Part shown: positions 9,268-17,509 of the stretch, in pieces
How positions within the stretch are numbered: position 1 is the stretch's first letter
Layout: each line of letters starts with the position of its first letter
Origin: Gottfriedia acidiceleris
Lineage (GTDB): Bacteria; Bacillota; Bacilli; Bacillales; Bacillaceae_G
Length of the DNA: 64,000 nucleotides
NCBI RefSeq assembly: GCF_023115465.1
Contig: NZ_CP096034.1
Span: 2,046,001 to 2,110,000 of the forward strand
Reading direction: 5' to 3'
The notes under the pieces: generated by a model
What the model saw: only the letters and a program-made list of their open reading frames with translations
The model's database searches: none
What the model was told of the DNA's origin: nothing
Program-made: the position numbers and the translations under genes

Positions 9268-9319
9268 TATAAAGTAACTTACTAGACTCAATAATAAAAG
9301 GTATGACTAATAAGAAGCT

Positions 9320-9345
9320 GAAGCCCAACTTGGGTTTCTTTTTTT
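9320..9345 (+). terminator. Terminator of the marR-ArsA-like unit
   Basis: GAAGCCC-AACTT-GGGTTTC followed by seven T. Confidence 0.7.
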
Positions 9346-9382
9346 GTACAAAAAGTTGATAAATAAAAAGAAAATTAGTTGC

Positions 9383-9474
9383 AAAATACAAATAAAAAGA
9401 ATATAAATAAATTATAAACAATATATTAATTGCAGAGTAAGTAAAATATTTAATTGTAAAATACAAATAAAAAG
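9383..9474 (+). repeat. Two copies of a 17-bp direct repeat
   Basis: AAAATACAAATAAAAAG occurs at 9383 to 9399 and 9458 to 9474, 75 bp apart; the second copy runs into the ribosome site of the next gene. It could be chance in AT-rich DNA or a regulatory site. Confidence 0.45.
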
Positions 9475-9486
9475 GAGATGGTTTTA

Positions 9487-10614
9487 ATGTTAGATGTTAT
9501 TATTATCGGTTCGGGTCCATTTGGTATTTCGATAGCAGCCCATACAATTGGGAGTAATCTTGACTACAAATTATTTGGCTATCCAATGGATTTTTGGAGA
9601 AACAAAATGCCACAAGATATGTTCATTCGTACACCTCATGAATTTGTCAGCTTTTCAGATCCAAAAGATGAATTAACAGTCCAACAATTTTCATTAGAAA
9701 CTGGAATTGAGCTTGTTACACCACTACCTAGACCAATTTTTGTTGAGTATGCAAATTGGTTTGCACAAAAAGCAGGAATTGAATTTACAACTGAATTAAT
9801 TACTAAAGTTGAACATAAAAAAGATTACTATGAAGTTACTTCAGAAAGTGGCGAACGATATTTAACAAAAAACGTTATTGTTGCAACTGGTGTAGAACAT
9901 TATAAGCACCTTCCAAACATCTTAAAAGAATTTCCTTCAAATTTAGTTTCTCACACATCAGGATATACGAGCTTTGCACAATTTAAAGGGAAAAAAGTAG
10001 TCGTTCTTGGTAGTGGTCAGAGTGCATGGGAAGCAGCTGGATTACTGCATAGAGAGGGTGCAGATATTGAATTAGTTTATCGAAAAGAAGGACCGAACTA
10101 TGCAGGAAGTAGAGAAAATGAAATTGCGCTTCGTGATGTAGGGGATGTTTTTTATAATTTACCAATTGAAGATAAGAAAGAAGGTTGGGGTCAGTCTCCA
10201 GGAAGTGTTGCTCATTTCTTAAAACCATATGTCGAAGGAATTGTACCTCAAACAGGAGGAGTGAGTGTAGACCGTATTGAACAATTAAATGATGATGAAC
10301 TACGAATCTACTTATCAAATGGAGCTGAAAAAACAGTTAATCATATTATTGCAGCAACAGGATTTCATATAAACCTAGATAAAGCACCATTTTTTGATCA
10401 TAAAATACTTTCAGCAATTGAACGTGAAGAAGGTTTCAATCAATTTCCTAAGCTAAGTGAATCATTTGAATCAAGTTTACCAGGTTTATACTTTGCAGGA
10501 CCTTTGTCTTCTCATAGCCATGGTCCTACGTTCCGATTTATTTTAGGATTAAGAAAAAATGCATTTTCAATTATTCCTTCAATTGCTAAAAAGAATAAAG
10601 CAGCTTCAGTTTAA
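9487..10614 (+). CDS. FAD/NAD(P)-dependent oxidoreductase (flavin monooxygenase-like)
   Basis: 375 residues. The N-terminal FAD-binding GSGPFG follows the first beta strand. A second nucleotide-binding motif, GSGQSAWEA, lies at about residue 175, and ATGF near residue 295 is the conserved linker of flavin monooxygenase-like enzymes. Start taken as ATG 9487 (AAGGAG 9 nt upstream); the ATG at 9478 touches that ribosome site. It heads an operon with an MFS exporter, a MarR regulator and an ArsN1-like acetyltransferase, so oxidation of a toxic compound, perhaps an organoarsenical, is plausible but unproven. Confidence 0.75.
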   Translation: MLDVIIIGSGPFGISIAAHTIGSNLDYKLFGYPMDFWRNKMPQDMFIRTPHEFVSFSDPKDELTVQQFSLETGIELVTPLPRPIFVEYANWFAQKAGIEFTTELITKVEHKKDYYEVTSESGERYLTKNVIVATGVEHYKHLPNILKEFPSNLVSHTSGYTSFAQFKGKKVVVLGSGQSAWEAAGLLHREGADIELVYRKEGPNYAGSRENEIALRDVGDVFYNLPIEDKKEGWGQSPGSVAHFLKPYVEGIVPQTGGVSVDRIEQLNDDELRIYLSNGAEKTVNHIIAATGFHINLDKAPFFDHKILSAIEREEGFNQFPKLSESFESSLPGLYFAGPLSSHSHGPTFRFILGLRKNAFSIIPSIAKKNKAASV

Positions 10615-10622
10615 GCTTCAAG

Positions 10623-11861
10623 ATGAAGGCAAGTATAGCTTTTAATAAGAAATCATTCATGATTGAATTAATTCCAGTACTTTCGATTGTTTTTATCTTA
10701 ACTATTGGGACTGGAGTTGTTGCCCCGTTACTAGCCTCTTATTCCCTAACAATGGGTGCAAATGGACTTTGGGTGGGGGGAATTTACAGTGGATTTTATA
10801 TAGTTCGATTTATTGTCGGATCACCGATTGGGATAATAGCAGATCGAATAGGTCCAAAGTGGTTACTTACAATAAGTTTAGGAATCTATCCATTTATTGC
10901 TCTGTCATATTACTTTTCCAATAGCTTAGTTACATTATTCGGTGCAAGGCTATTACATGGTCTTGCTTCTGCAATGTTATTACCGATGGCGATGACTTAC
11001 ATAGGTGATGTTACACCAAGAGGAAAAGAAGGTTCGTATATGGGATTGTATAATACAGTACTATTTCTGGCGAACGGAATCGGACCGATATTAGGTGGAT
11101 GGGTTACTGATCGGTGGAACGTAAAATCGGCTTTCCTATTATTATTTGTTTTATCGATTGCAACTTTAATATTAATTTTTACAACTGTCACTACAACAAG
11201 AAAAAGTATTTGTTTGAATAAGGAGAAAGACACAATCAAGAAAATATCAACTAAAATATGGAAGAATGGGAATATCTTCTCCCTTGCTAGTACTTATTTT
11301 GCAACTGCTGTTTTGATTATGTTTATTGTTTCATTTTTCCCGTTATTTGGTATAGAAAAGCATTTTTCTACTTTACAAATAGGGATTTTAATTGCAGTTT
11401 ACAATGTTACAGTTGGTTTATTCCAATTACCTCTAGGAAAACTTGCCGATAAGTACGAAAAGACTAGATTGCTATTAGGTTCATGTATAGGGATAGCAGT
11501 CTTACTATTTATCATTCCTAAGCAAGAAACTTTTACATTGATATGTGTTACCATATTAATCTTTTCACTCTTAACAGCATTAGCGATAGCAAGCTCTTCA
11601 GCCCTTGCATCTGAATCAGGTAAGAGATATGGAATGGGCAAAACAATGGGATTATTAAGCTCTGCAACAAGTTTAGGGATGATTATTGGACCGTTACTTT
11701 CTGGATTTATTATTCAGACATACCCCGTTTCATGGATCTTCTATGCAATAAGTGGATTTTGGTTGATCAGTGCAGTTATTATAAAATATCAATATAAGAA
11801 AAAGAAACACAAATGGAGTGCTGTTAAAGATGAGAGAATTTTTTCAAACGATCACACGTAG
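10623..11861 (+). CDS. MFS drug/proton antiporter (DHA1 type)
   Basis: 412 residues with 12 hydrophobic segments. The loop 2-3 motif appears as GIIADRIGPKW, and NGIGPILGGWVTDR near the fifth helix is the antiporter motif C of drug exporters. It lies 8 nt after the oxidoreductase, and its 3' end overlaps the next gene by 32 nt, so all are one operon. The substrate is unknown; the gene neighbourhood hints at an arsenical or a related toxic metabolite. Confidence 0.85.
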   Translation: MKASIAFNKKSFMIELIPVLSIVFILTIGTGVVAPLLASYSLTMGANGLWVGGIYSGFYIVRFIVGSPIGIIADRIGPKWLLTISLGIYPFIALSYYFSNSLVTLFGARLLHGLASAMLLPMAMTYIGDVTPRGKEGSYMGLYNTVLFLANGIGPILGGWVTDRWNVKSAFLLLFVLSIATLILIFTTVTTTRKSICLNKEKDTIKKISTKIWKNGNIFSLASTYFATAVLIMFIVSFFPLFGIEKHFSTLQIGILIAVYNVTVGLFQLPLGKLADKYEKTRLLLGSCIGIAVLLFIIPKQETFTLICVTILIFSLLTALAIASSSALASESGKRYGMGKTMGLLSSATSLGMIIGPLLSGFIIQTYPVSWIFYAISGFWLISAVIIKYQYKKKKHKWSAVKDERIFSNDHT

Positions 11862-12282
11862 TTTTGGTTTACTTAATAAATTTTGTTGTTCAGTTGATGG
11901 ATTAGATTTTTCAGTTGTTCAAAGTCACATTTTATATGAAATAGATACAAAGGAAAATCCATCTATTCAACAAGTAGCAGATTTACTTGGAATAGATGTG
12001 ACAACCTTTAGCAGACAGATTCAAACACTTGCCAAAATGGATTTAGTTAAGAAGATTCCTTCACCAGAAGATAAACGAGTAACAAATCTTGCTTTAACCG
12101 AAAAAGGGAAGAGGGTTGCAAAAGATATCGATCGACAAGTGAACGATTATTTAAACGATATTTTCTTACAAATGAATGATTTTGAACGAGATACAGTTCA
12201 ACGGTCAATCAAGTTTTTAGCAGATGTTATGAATCGCTCAAGATTAGAGGATAGAAAAGATTGTGAAGATACTACATGTTAA
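11830..12282 (+). CDS. MarR-family regulator with N- and C-terminal cysteines
   Basis: 150 residues. The winged helix appears as IQQVADLLGIDVTTFSRQIQTL and the wing as SPEDKRVTNLALT. Unlike the MarR at 7247 it has a CC pair near residue 16 and ends DCEDTTC, so a thiol or metalloid could be sensed. ATG 11830 is preferred over GTG 11818, because GGAG at 11815 fits the ATG. It overlaps the MFS gene and is followed by the ArsN1-like gene, 17 nt later. Confidence 0.8.
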   Translation: MREFFQTITRSFGLLNKFCCSVDGLDFSVVQSHILYEIDTKENPSIQQVADLLGIDVTTFSRQIQTLAKMDLVKKIPSPEDKRVTNLALTEKGKRVAKDIDRQVNDYLNDIFLQMNDFERDTVQRSIKFLADVMNRSRLEDRKDCEDTTC

Positions 12283-12299
12283 GTAGGGAGAGTATGTTA

Positions 12300-12800
12300 A
12301 TGAAGGATGTAGATATTCGTCTTGCAAATGAAAATGATTTAGAATCGATTCAGCGGATTTATAATCAAGGGATCGAGGATCGAATTGCTACGTTAGAAAC
12401 TGAACCGAAAGATTTAATGTATATGAAGGAATGGTATGGAAATCATCAAGGACGTTTTAAAGTAATTGTTGTAGAAAATGAAGAGGCAGTTATCGGTTGG
12501 GCTTCATTGAATCAGTATAATGGTAGATGTGCATACAACGGAGTTGCGGACCTATCAATCTATATTTCTAGAGATTATAGGGGAAAAGGTGTAGGAAGCT
12601 TATTACTTGAATCACTTGAACAACTAGCTAAAGAAAATGATTTTCATAAAATTGTATTATTTACTTTCTCATTCAATGGGTTAGGGCAAGGATTGTATCG
12701 TAAAAAAGGCTATCGCGAAGTAGGCGTGTTCAAGAATCAGGGGATTTTAGATGGAGAGTTTGTTGACGTAATGGCAATGGAAAAGATAATTGCGCAATAG
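12300..12800 (+). CDS. GNAT acetyltransferase, ArsN1/phosphinothricin-acetyltransferase type
   Basis: 166 residues. IYNQGIEDRIATLETEP near residue 22 is the substrate-side signature of phosphinothricin acetyltransferases and of ArsN1, which acetylates the antibiotic arsinothricin. RDYRGKGVGSLL is the acetyl-CoA loop, and FSFNGLGQGLYRKKGY follows. ATG 12300 has GGGAG 9 nt upstream. Being in an island rich in ars genes favours ArsN1, although a general PAT-like enzyme cannot be excluded from sequence alone. Confidence 0.75.
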   Translation: MKDVDIRLANENDLESIQRIYNQGIEDRIATLETEPKDLMYMKEWYGNHQGRFKVIVVENEEAVIGWASLNQYNGRCAYNGVADLSIYISRDYRGKGVGSLLLESLEQLAKENDFHKIVLFTFSFNGLGQGLYRKKGYREVGVFKNQGILDGEFVDVMAMEKIIAQ

Positions 12801-12834
12801 TTACTTATAGAATTTTAAATAATAAGGATTATGT

Positions 12835-12930
12835 TATAATAAAATTAATAAAAAGGGTGATGGAGTTCACCTTTAACCGCTAAGGACTCCTGCTAGTACA
12901 TTTTACTGGCAGGAGTCCTCGTTTTTTTTA
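12835..12930 (+). promoter_or_regulatory. Fluoride-riboswitch-like (crcB) leader with terminator
   Basis: After a TATAAT box (12835 to 12840) comes GGTGATGGAGTTCACC (12856 to 12871), the hallmark first hairpin of the crcB fluoride riboswitch. Its GGAGT (12862 to 12866) can form the pseudoknot with ACTCC at 12886 to 12890. The same ACTCC strand is the 5' arm of a 15-bp terminator (12884 to 12918) followed by eight T, so ligand binding would stop termination. The usual small P3 hairpin between them seems to be missing. The gene controlled is a MATE pump. Assignment rests on my recall of the B. cereus crcB leader. Confidence 0.6.
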
Positions 12931-12972
12931 GGATTTAAGCTGGGATCGTACTACTAAGACAAGGTGGTCAAT

Positions 12973-14298
12973 GTGAAAATAAATTCTTATTCAAAAACAC
13001 TTTTGATTTTAGCCATTCCAGCCATTACCGAGAGTCTTCTTCAGAGTATGGTTGGATTTGTTGATACCTTTTTTGTATCGAAAATAGGTTTAAAAGAAGT
13101 AGCAGCAGTAGGTATTTCGAATGCGATTCTTCAAATTTATTTTGCTGTATTTCTAGCAATTGGAACGGCTTCGACTGTATTTGTTTCCCGTTATTACGGG
13201 GCGAATGATAAAGAAAAAGTAAAAACCATCGCTTCACAATCAATGATTTTAACACTTTTTGTTGGAGCGTTCTTTGGAGTAATCTCATTTTTCTTTTCTG
13301 TTCCAATCTTGAAAGTGATGGGTGCAGATAAGGACGTATTAGAAATTGGTTCAGTGTACTTTCGAATCGTTGCAACCCCATCGATTTTAATGTCAATGAT
13401 GTTTACCATTGGGGCAATTTTAAGGGGATCAGGTGATACAAGGACCCCTATGCGTGTAGGGGTTTCGATGAATGTTGTTCATATGATTTTGGATTATCTC
13501 TTGATTTTTGGTGTATTTTTTGAAGGGTTTGGAATTAGGGGAGCAGCTTTATCCAGTGTACTCGCACGATTGTTTGGTGTCATTTTATTACTCCGCCAAT
13601 TATTAAAAAAAGAAATCATTTCTCGAAATCTGAAAGAATGGAAAATGAAACTAGATGTGATTCAAGATTTAGTGAAATTAGGATTACCTGCATCAATTGA
13701 ACGTTTATTTATGCGTTTTGGACAAATTATTTACTTTGGTATGATTATCCGAATGGGAACAGAAGTTTACGCAGCCCATACATTGGCAGGAAATTTTACG
13801 ATCTTTGCGTCGGTTATTGGAACGGGTTTTGCCGTTGCAACAACCACGTTAGTCGGAAAAAGCATTGGCTCAGGACAAATTGAAAATGCAAGGAAATATA
13901 GTCAGTCATCAATAACTTTAATGTCTCTATCCATGACCATAACACTCTTCATCACATGTTTGCTTTCTTCTCAAATCAGTCCAATCTTCACAACTGATAG
14001 TGAGGTCATTGGTTTGATTACGACTGTTCTTGTCATTGATATGATTACTCAACCCGCAACTGCGGTTGTTGCTTCTTTGACAGCAACATTGCAAGCTGGC
14101 GGGGATACTAAGTTTCCGATGTATATGACAGCAATTGGTATATGGGCTATTCGCACAGTAGGGGTTTATTTACTAGGAGTTTACTTTGGATTTGGACTTG
14201 TTGGGGTTTGGATTTCGATTGCGATAGATAATTATTTACGAGCAATATTATTATTTTTACGCTATCGTTCTTTTAAATGGATTAAAAGTTTAGAATAG
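12973..14298 (+). CDS. MATE-family cation/drug antiporter
   Basis: 441 residues, 12 predicted helices arranged as two MatE halves. The N-terminal half shows PAITESLLQSMVGFVDTFFV and the conserved GSGDTRTPM; the second half shows the matching AGGDTKFPM. Start taken as GTG 12973 with AAGGTGG 5 nt upstream; GTG 12964 would lie inside that ribosome site. The transcript passes through the riboswitch-like leader at 12850 to 12930. The exported compound is unknown. If the leader really senses fluoride, the substrate question becomes interesting. Confidence 0.85.
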   Translation: MKINSYSKTLLILAIPAITESLLQSMVGFVDTFFVSKIGLKEVAAVGISNAILQIYFAVFLAIGTASTVFVSRYYGANDKEKVKTIASQSMILTLFVGAFFGVISFFFSVPILKVMGADKDVLEIGSVYFRIVATPSILMSMMFTIGAILRGSGDTRTPMRVGVSMNVVHMILDYLLIFGVFFEGFGIRGAALSSVLARLFGVILLLRQLLKKEIISRNLKEWKMKLDVIQDLVKLGLPASIERLFMRFGQIIYFGMIIRMGTEVYAAHTLAGNFTIFASVIGTGFAVATTTLVGKSIGSGQIENARKYSQSSITLMSLSMTITLFITCLLSSQISPIFTTDSEVIGLITTVLVIDMITQPATAVVASLTATLQAGGDTKFPMYMTAIGIWAIRTVGVYLLGVYFGFGLVGVWISIAIDNYLRAILLFLRYRSFKWIKSLE

Positions 14299-14316
14299 TC
14301 ATAAGGTGAGAAGAAA

Positions 14317-14698
14317 ATGGGAAATGTATTGGTGAAGTTAAAAGAAACTTCAAAAAAAAATAAAACAAGAAATATTTGTACTGATTGAAGCCTACAAACA
14401 TCCTAAGGTATCTTGGTATGTAAAACTAATAGCATTATTAATTATAGGGTACGCTCTAAGTCCAATTGACTTAATTCCTGACTTCATACCAGTTTTTGGA
14501 TATTTGGATGACATCATGCTAATACCACTGGGAATCTCTTTCGTTTTAAATTTGATTCCAAAAGGAATACTTGATGAATGCCGTGAAAAAGTAAGGAATT
14601 CAGAAAAGGTAAAAAAGAAAAGCTGGATAGCAGGTATTATTATCATGTGTATATGGATTAGTCTAATTGTTTGGATATACAATATTTTTTTTAATTAA
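14317..14698 (+). pseudogene. DUF1232 (YkvA-type) membrane protein with a frameshift in an A9 tract
   Basis: ATG 14317 (GGTGAGAAG upstream) starts a frame that runs into nine A (14352 to 14360) and then stops at 14386. Removing one A joins it to the frame running from 14360 to 14698, which contains ALSPIDLIPDFIPVFGYLDD, the DUF1232 signature, and a C-terminal membrane helix. The product would be about 126 residues. Transcriptional slippage on the A tract, a true mutation, or a sequencing error would all fit. Confidence 0.75.
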
Positions 14699-14718
14699 TA
14701 GTACGAATACATGACCTA

Positions 14719-14757
14719 AAAAAAGCAGAGCTTATTTAAACTCTGCTTTTTGTTTTT
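14719..14757 (+). terminator. Terminator
   Basis: AAAAAGCAGAG-loop-CTCTGCTTTTT followed by GTTTTTTT. Confidence 0.8.
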
Positions 14758-14894
14758 TTGAGTACATTGATGCTTATTAAAAAAATTCAACTATAATTAT
14801 TAGAAAAATGATAATAATTGGAACTGTGATTGAATCTTTAATAATCAAACTGCTTATGATCATTTAAAAAAGGGGAGGGTGTTTTGTTCATTAT

Positions 14895-15224
14895 TTAGGA
14901 TAAATTGAATTCTACTTTAAGAAGTTCAATTGTTGCTTCGTTACCTGTTAAATCTAACTTAACCACGTCTGATTCTCCGCTTACATGAAGAGAAAAGTTA
15001 ATGAAGGGGCAGCAACGGTTTTCAAAAGACACCCATTCAACAATTTTTAAAAGTATTGAAGAGTGATTGGGATATATAAAAGTATAACCAGAGTTTGTTT
15101 TTTCAACTTTTACATTTGTAGTTAATTCTTTTCGAAGTTCATCGTACTTAATTCTTTCCTGCTGATCGAAAACAGAAATATTGCAAGCAATTAATGAAGT
15201 ACAACAACAACTACATTTAGTCAT
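14895..15224 (-). CDS. Cysteine-rich small protein of the CCPF type
   Basis: 109 residues. It opens MTKCSCCCTSLIAC and later has WVSFENRCCPFINFSL followed by LDLTGNEAT; the CCPF block with a following LTG is a conserved pattern I have seen in proteins near mercury and metal regulators, without known function. ATG 15224 was chosen because AGAGGATGA lies 8 nt upstream and overlaps the longer ATG at 15236. It lies downstream of a broken MerT-like gene on the same strand, and both are read from the MerR-type promoter at 15505 to 15535. Confidence 0.65.
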   Translation of the reverse strand: MTKCSCCCTSLIACNISVFDQQERIKYDELRKELTTNVKVEKTNSGYTFIYPNHSSILLKIVEWVSFENRCCPFINFSLHVSGESDVVKLDLTGNEATIELLKVEFNLS

Positions 15225-15245
15225 ATGGTTTATCATCCTCTAACA

Positions 15246-15479
15246 TTATTTATGAGAACAGTTTGGAGCAGAACAGTTGCATCCTTTTTCAGGACTACAT
15301 TTAGGATTTCTTTTTAATAATATCTAAATGATTAATGAAATAGAGAGTAGAGCGATTCCCCATTTCCAAAATCCAAGACTGATTCCTGTGATACCTGCTA
15401 ATGCAACCAATATAGAAGGTAGTAAGCAACAAAGGGCACATAAACCAATGAACCCAATTCCAGCTAAAAATTTTTTCAA
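15246..15479 (-). pseudogene. Small MerT/MerF-like membrane protein interrupted by an amber codon
   Basis: From TTG 15479 (AGGAGG 7 nt upstream) the frame gives KKFLAGIGFIGLCALCCLLP, a helix with paired cysteines as in mercuric-ion transport proteins, then a second helix. TAG at 15326 to 15324 stops it after 51 residues. The frame then stays open for 25 codons encoding KCSPEKGCNCSAPNCSHK, a cysteine-rich tail, to TAA at 15246. The tail is clearly the natural end, so this is a point nonsense mutation, or a truncated but perhaps still working two-helix protein. Confidence 0.65.
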
Positions 15480-15504
15480 GTCATTTCCTCCTTTCTATAA
15501 TTAA

Positions 15505-15535
15505 AGTATAATTGTTAAAGTTAACTTTAAGTCAA
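15505..15535 (-). promoter_or_regulatory. MerR-type promoter with 19-bp spacer
   Basis: On the minus strand TTGACT (15535 to 15530) and TATACT (15510 to 15505) are 19 bp apart, the over-long spacing that MerR-family activators untwist. A perfect 16-bp dyad centred on GTTAAC (15515 to 15530) lies in the spacer. It drives the MerT-like and CCPF genes. Confidence 0.8.
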
Positions 15536-15546
15536 GAGGTGATATG

Positions 15547-15951
15547 ATGGAGACATATAAATTAATCGGTGAGTTAGCGAAAGAGGCTGATATTAATCCA
15601 TCTGCGATCCGTTATTATGAATCAATAGGTATGTTACCTAACCCTAAACGAATTAATGGTCAAAGAAGATATAATATCCAAGTATTGGATCAACTAAAGT
15701 TTATCAAAACGGCGCAGTTAGCTGGTTTTAGTAACCAAGAAATTATTACGCTTTTGGAAGGTTTTGACGAACAGGACTCTCCATCTGAGAGATGGAAGCA
15801 AATGGCATTGAAGAAGCGTTCAGAATTAGAAGTAAAAAAGAAACAAATTGATACAATGATGACCATCTTGAATAATGGATTAGATTGTAAATGCCATACA
15901 TGGTCAGAATGTTTTTCAAAAGTAAATCCAGACGGTACGTGTAATAGTTGA
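15547..15951 (+). CDS. MerR-family metal-responsive activator
   Basis: 134 residues. The N-terminal winged helix reads [19 protein letters not shown], with GMLPNPKR and NGQRRY in the wing, typical of MerR. A dimerisation helix follows, and then a metal loop [11 protein letters not shown] (C115, C117, C123 counting from the first of two adjacent Met codons). The third MerR mercury cysteine, normally near position 80, is absent, so the ligand is probably not a standard Hg(II) site. It is divergent from the MerT-like and CCPF genes, whose promoter has the 19-bp spacer. ATG 15547 fits the AGAGGT site better than ATG 15544. Confidence 0.85.
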   Translation: METYKLIGELAKEADINPSAIRYYESIGMLPNPKRINGQRRYNIQVLDQLKFIKTAQLAGFSNQEIITLLEGFDEQDSPSERWKQMALKKRSELEVKKKQIDTMMTILNNGLDCKCHTWSECFSKVNPDGTCNS

Positions 15952-15971
15952 GTTTGATTGGAGGACCAAGA

Positions 15972-16298
15972 TTGATTACAGCAGTTCTAATTTTTTTGTT
16001 AGCTGGTTTAGCGGAAATAGGCGGAGGATACTTAGTATGGTTATGGTTAAGAGAGGGACAATCTGCATATTTAGGTTTAATTGGTGGTATTGTTTTAGCT
16101 CTGTACGGTGTAATTGCTACTTTTCAAATCTTTCCTTCTTTTGGAAGGGTTTATGCCGCTTATGGTGGAGTTTTTATCGTATTATCTATTCTTTGGGGAT
16201 GGGGTGTGGACAAGAAATCTCCAGACTTATATGATTGGTTGGGTGCACTTATTTGTTTAATTGGTGTTTCTGTTATTCTATGGGCACCACGAAATTAG
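15972..16298 (+). CDS. YnfA family (UPF0060) small membrane protein
   Basis: 108 residues, exactly the family length, with four hydrophobic helices. [19 protein letters not shown] and [17 protein letters not shown] are signature stretches of YnfA. The family resembles small multidrug resistance pumps. Start is TTG 15972 with GGAGGA 6 nt upstream; a longer frame from 15948 overlaps the merR stop codon and covers the ribosome site. It is probably co-transcribed with merR. Confidence 0.9.
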   Translation: MITAVLIFLLAGLAEIGGGYLVWLWLREGQSAYLGLIGGIVLALYGVIATFQIFPSFGRVYAAYGGVFIVLSILWGWGVDKKSPDLYDWLGALICLIGVSVILWAPRN

Positions 16299-16329
16299 TA
16301 TATAAACTTTTTAACTAGAATACATATAT

Positions 16330-16360
16330 AATCCCCCTTGTATTAATAGGGGGATTGTTT
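16330..16360 (+). terminator. Terminator after ynfA
   Basis: AATCCCCC-loop-GGGGGATT followed by GTTTTGTTT. Confidence 0.75.
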
Positions 16361-16363
16361 TGT

Positions 16364-17215
16364 TTATTTGACTGTAATTGTACCTTTAAACATACCCATG
16401 CCACATTCATAATGATAAACGCCTGGTTTTAAAGGTTTAATATGTACGTAGTTGTCTGCGTTTTTGTTTAAAGATAAATTTAGGTCAAGTTCTTTCGATA
16501 AGATGATACTTGCACAAACATCTTCTTTTGGTGTTTTAAAATTAATAATTATTGGCTTTCCAGCTTCAACTACAAGATTATTTGGAAAATAACCATCAAC
16601 TTTTACATTAATCGTTTGAATGCTACTACTTGTTTCCGTAAATTGGATGTCTTTTACTTCAGGTGCATCTGTTCTACTTGCAAATAAGGTTCCTTTTCCG
16701 AATACAAATACACCCATGAAAACTAACAGTACAACTAAAACAATTGGGTTTGCGATTAATGGTTTTTTTACTGATGTTTCCTGTTTTTTGTGGCTTGTTT
16801 CTTCACTAATTAAGCGAATCAGAATAACAAAAACAAAAACAAATAAAATATCAATGAAATAGACCATAAAATCAATTGATTTTGGTTGTAACATCACACC
16901 TAACATTGATCCCATCATTCCACCCATAATGGCTGCTGTTACACCATCTAGTGAAGCCATCAGTGAAACAGGTCTTCCGTTTAAATAGCCAATGATGATC
17001 CCGATTGTAATCGAAGCAATTGTAGGTATGGTTAAATCTTTCGTGTGCGCGAAGGTTCCCAAAATCGTCCCTAAAGCAATGCTTGTCATCATTGAGTTTG
17101 TCATGCTGATCATCATTCCAGTCATGCAGGTGATTTTTTGTTTATTTCGGTACGTATAGTAGATTACATAACTTGATAAGAGTGCAATTAACGTAATACT
17201 AGCTGGTATTAGCAT
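16364..17215 (-). CDS. Membrane protein fused to a C-terminal cupredoxin domain
   Basis: 283 residues. The N-terminal part has about five helices rich in Met, with AAIMGGMMGSM and MLQP, homologous to the protein encoded at 1742 to 2317. After another helix near residue 190 comes an extracellular beta-rich domain ending YHYECGMGMFKGTITVK; Cys-x-Met-x-Met with the nearby His is a cupredoxin-like copper site, and VCASIIL may add a ligand. ATG 17215 was chosen (GGAGG 13 nt upstream, a long spacing). Its likely task is binding copper outside the membrane; this is inferred from domain and context. Confidence 0.75.
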   Translation of the reverse strand: MLIPASITLIALLSSYVIYYTYRNKQKITCMTGMMISMTNSMMTSIALGTILGTFAHTKDLTIPTIASITIGIIIGYLNGRPVSLMASLDGVTAAIMGGMMGSMLGVMLQPKSIDFMVYFIDILFVFVFVILIRLISEETSHKKQETSVKKPLIANPIVLVVLLVFMGVFVFGKGTLFASRTDAPEVKDIQFTETSSSIQTINVKVDGYFPNNLVVEAGKPIIINFKTPKEDVCASIILSKELDLNLSLNKNADNYVHIKPLKPGVYHYECGMGMFKGTITVK

Positions 17216-17509
17216 ATGTATTTTTTTTCCTCCAATGATAAAGTACTCTATTGAGCACAAACTAAGTAAATTATATATTTAAATGTTATTGAAAACCAGT
17301 TAACAATTTTTGACATCTATTGTTCAGCTAACTCATGAAATAGTTTTATAAGAGTGGAAAAGAACCTTCAATTTGAAATTCTTTTTTCTATTGTCGATAA
17401 TATTGTCATATGTAACTTCACATAAAAAGAATATGCATTCACATATTTCTTTGTTTCTTTTATACTTAAAAGGAATCATGTAAGGTATTCCGAAAGTAGG
17501 ATGAGTAAA

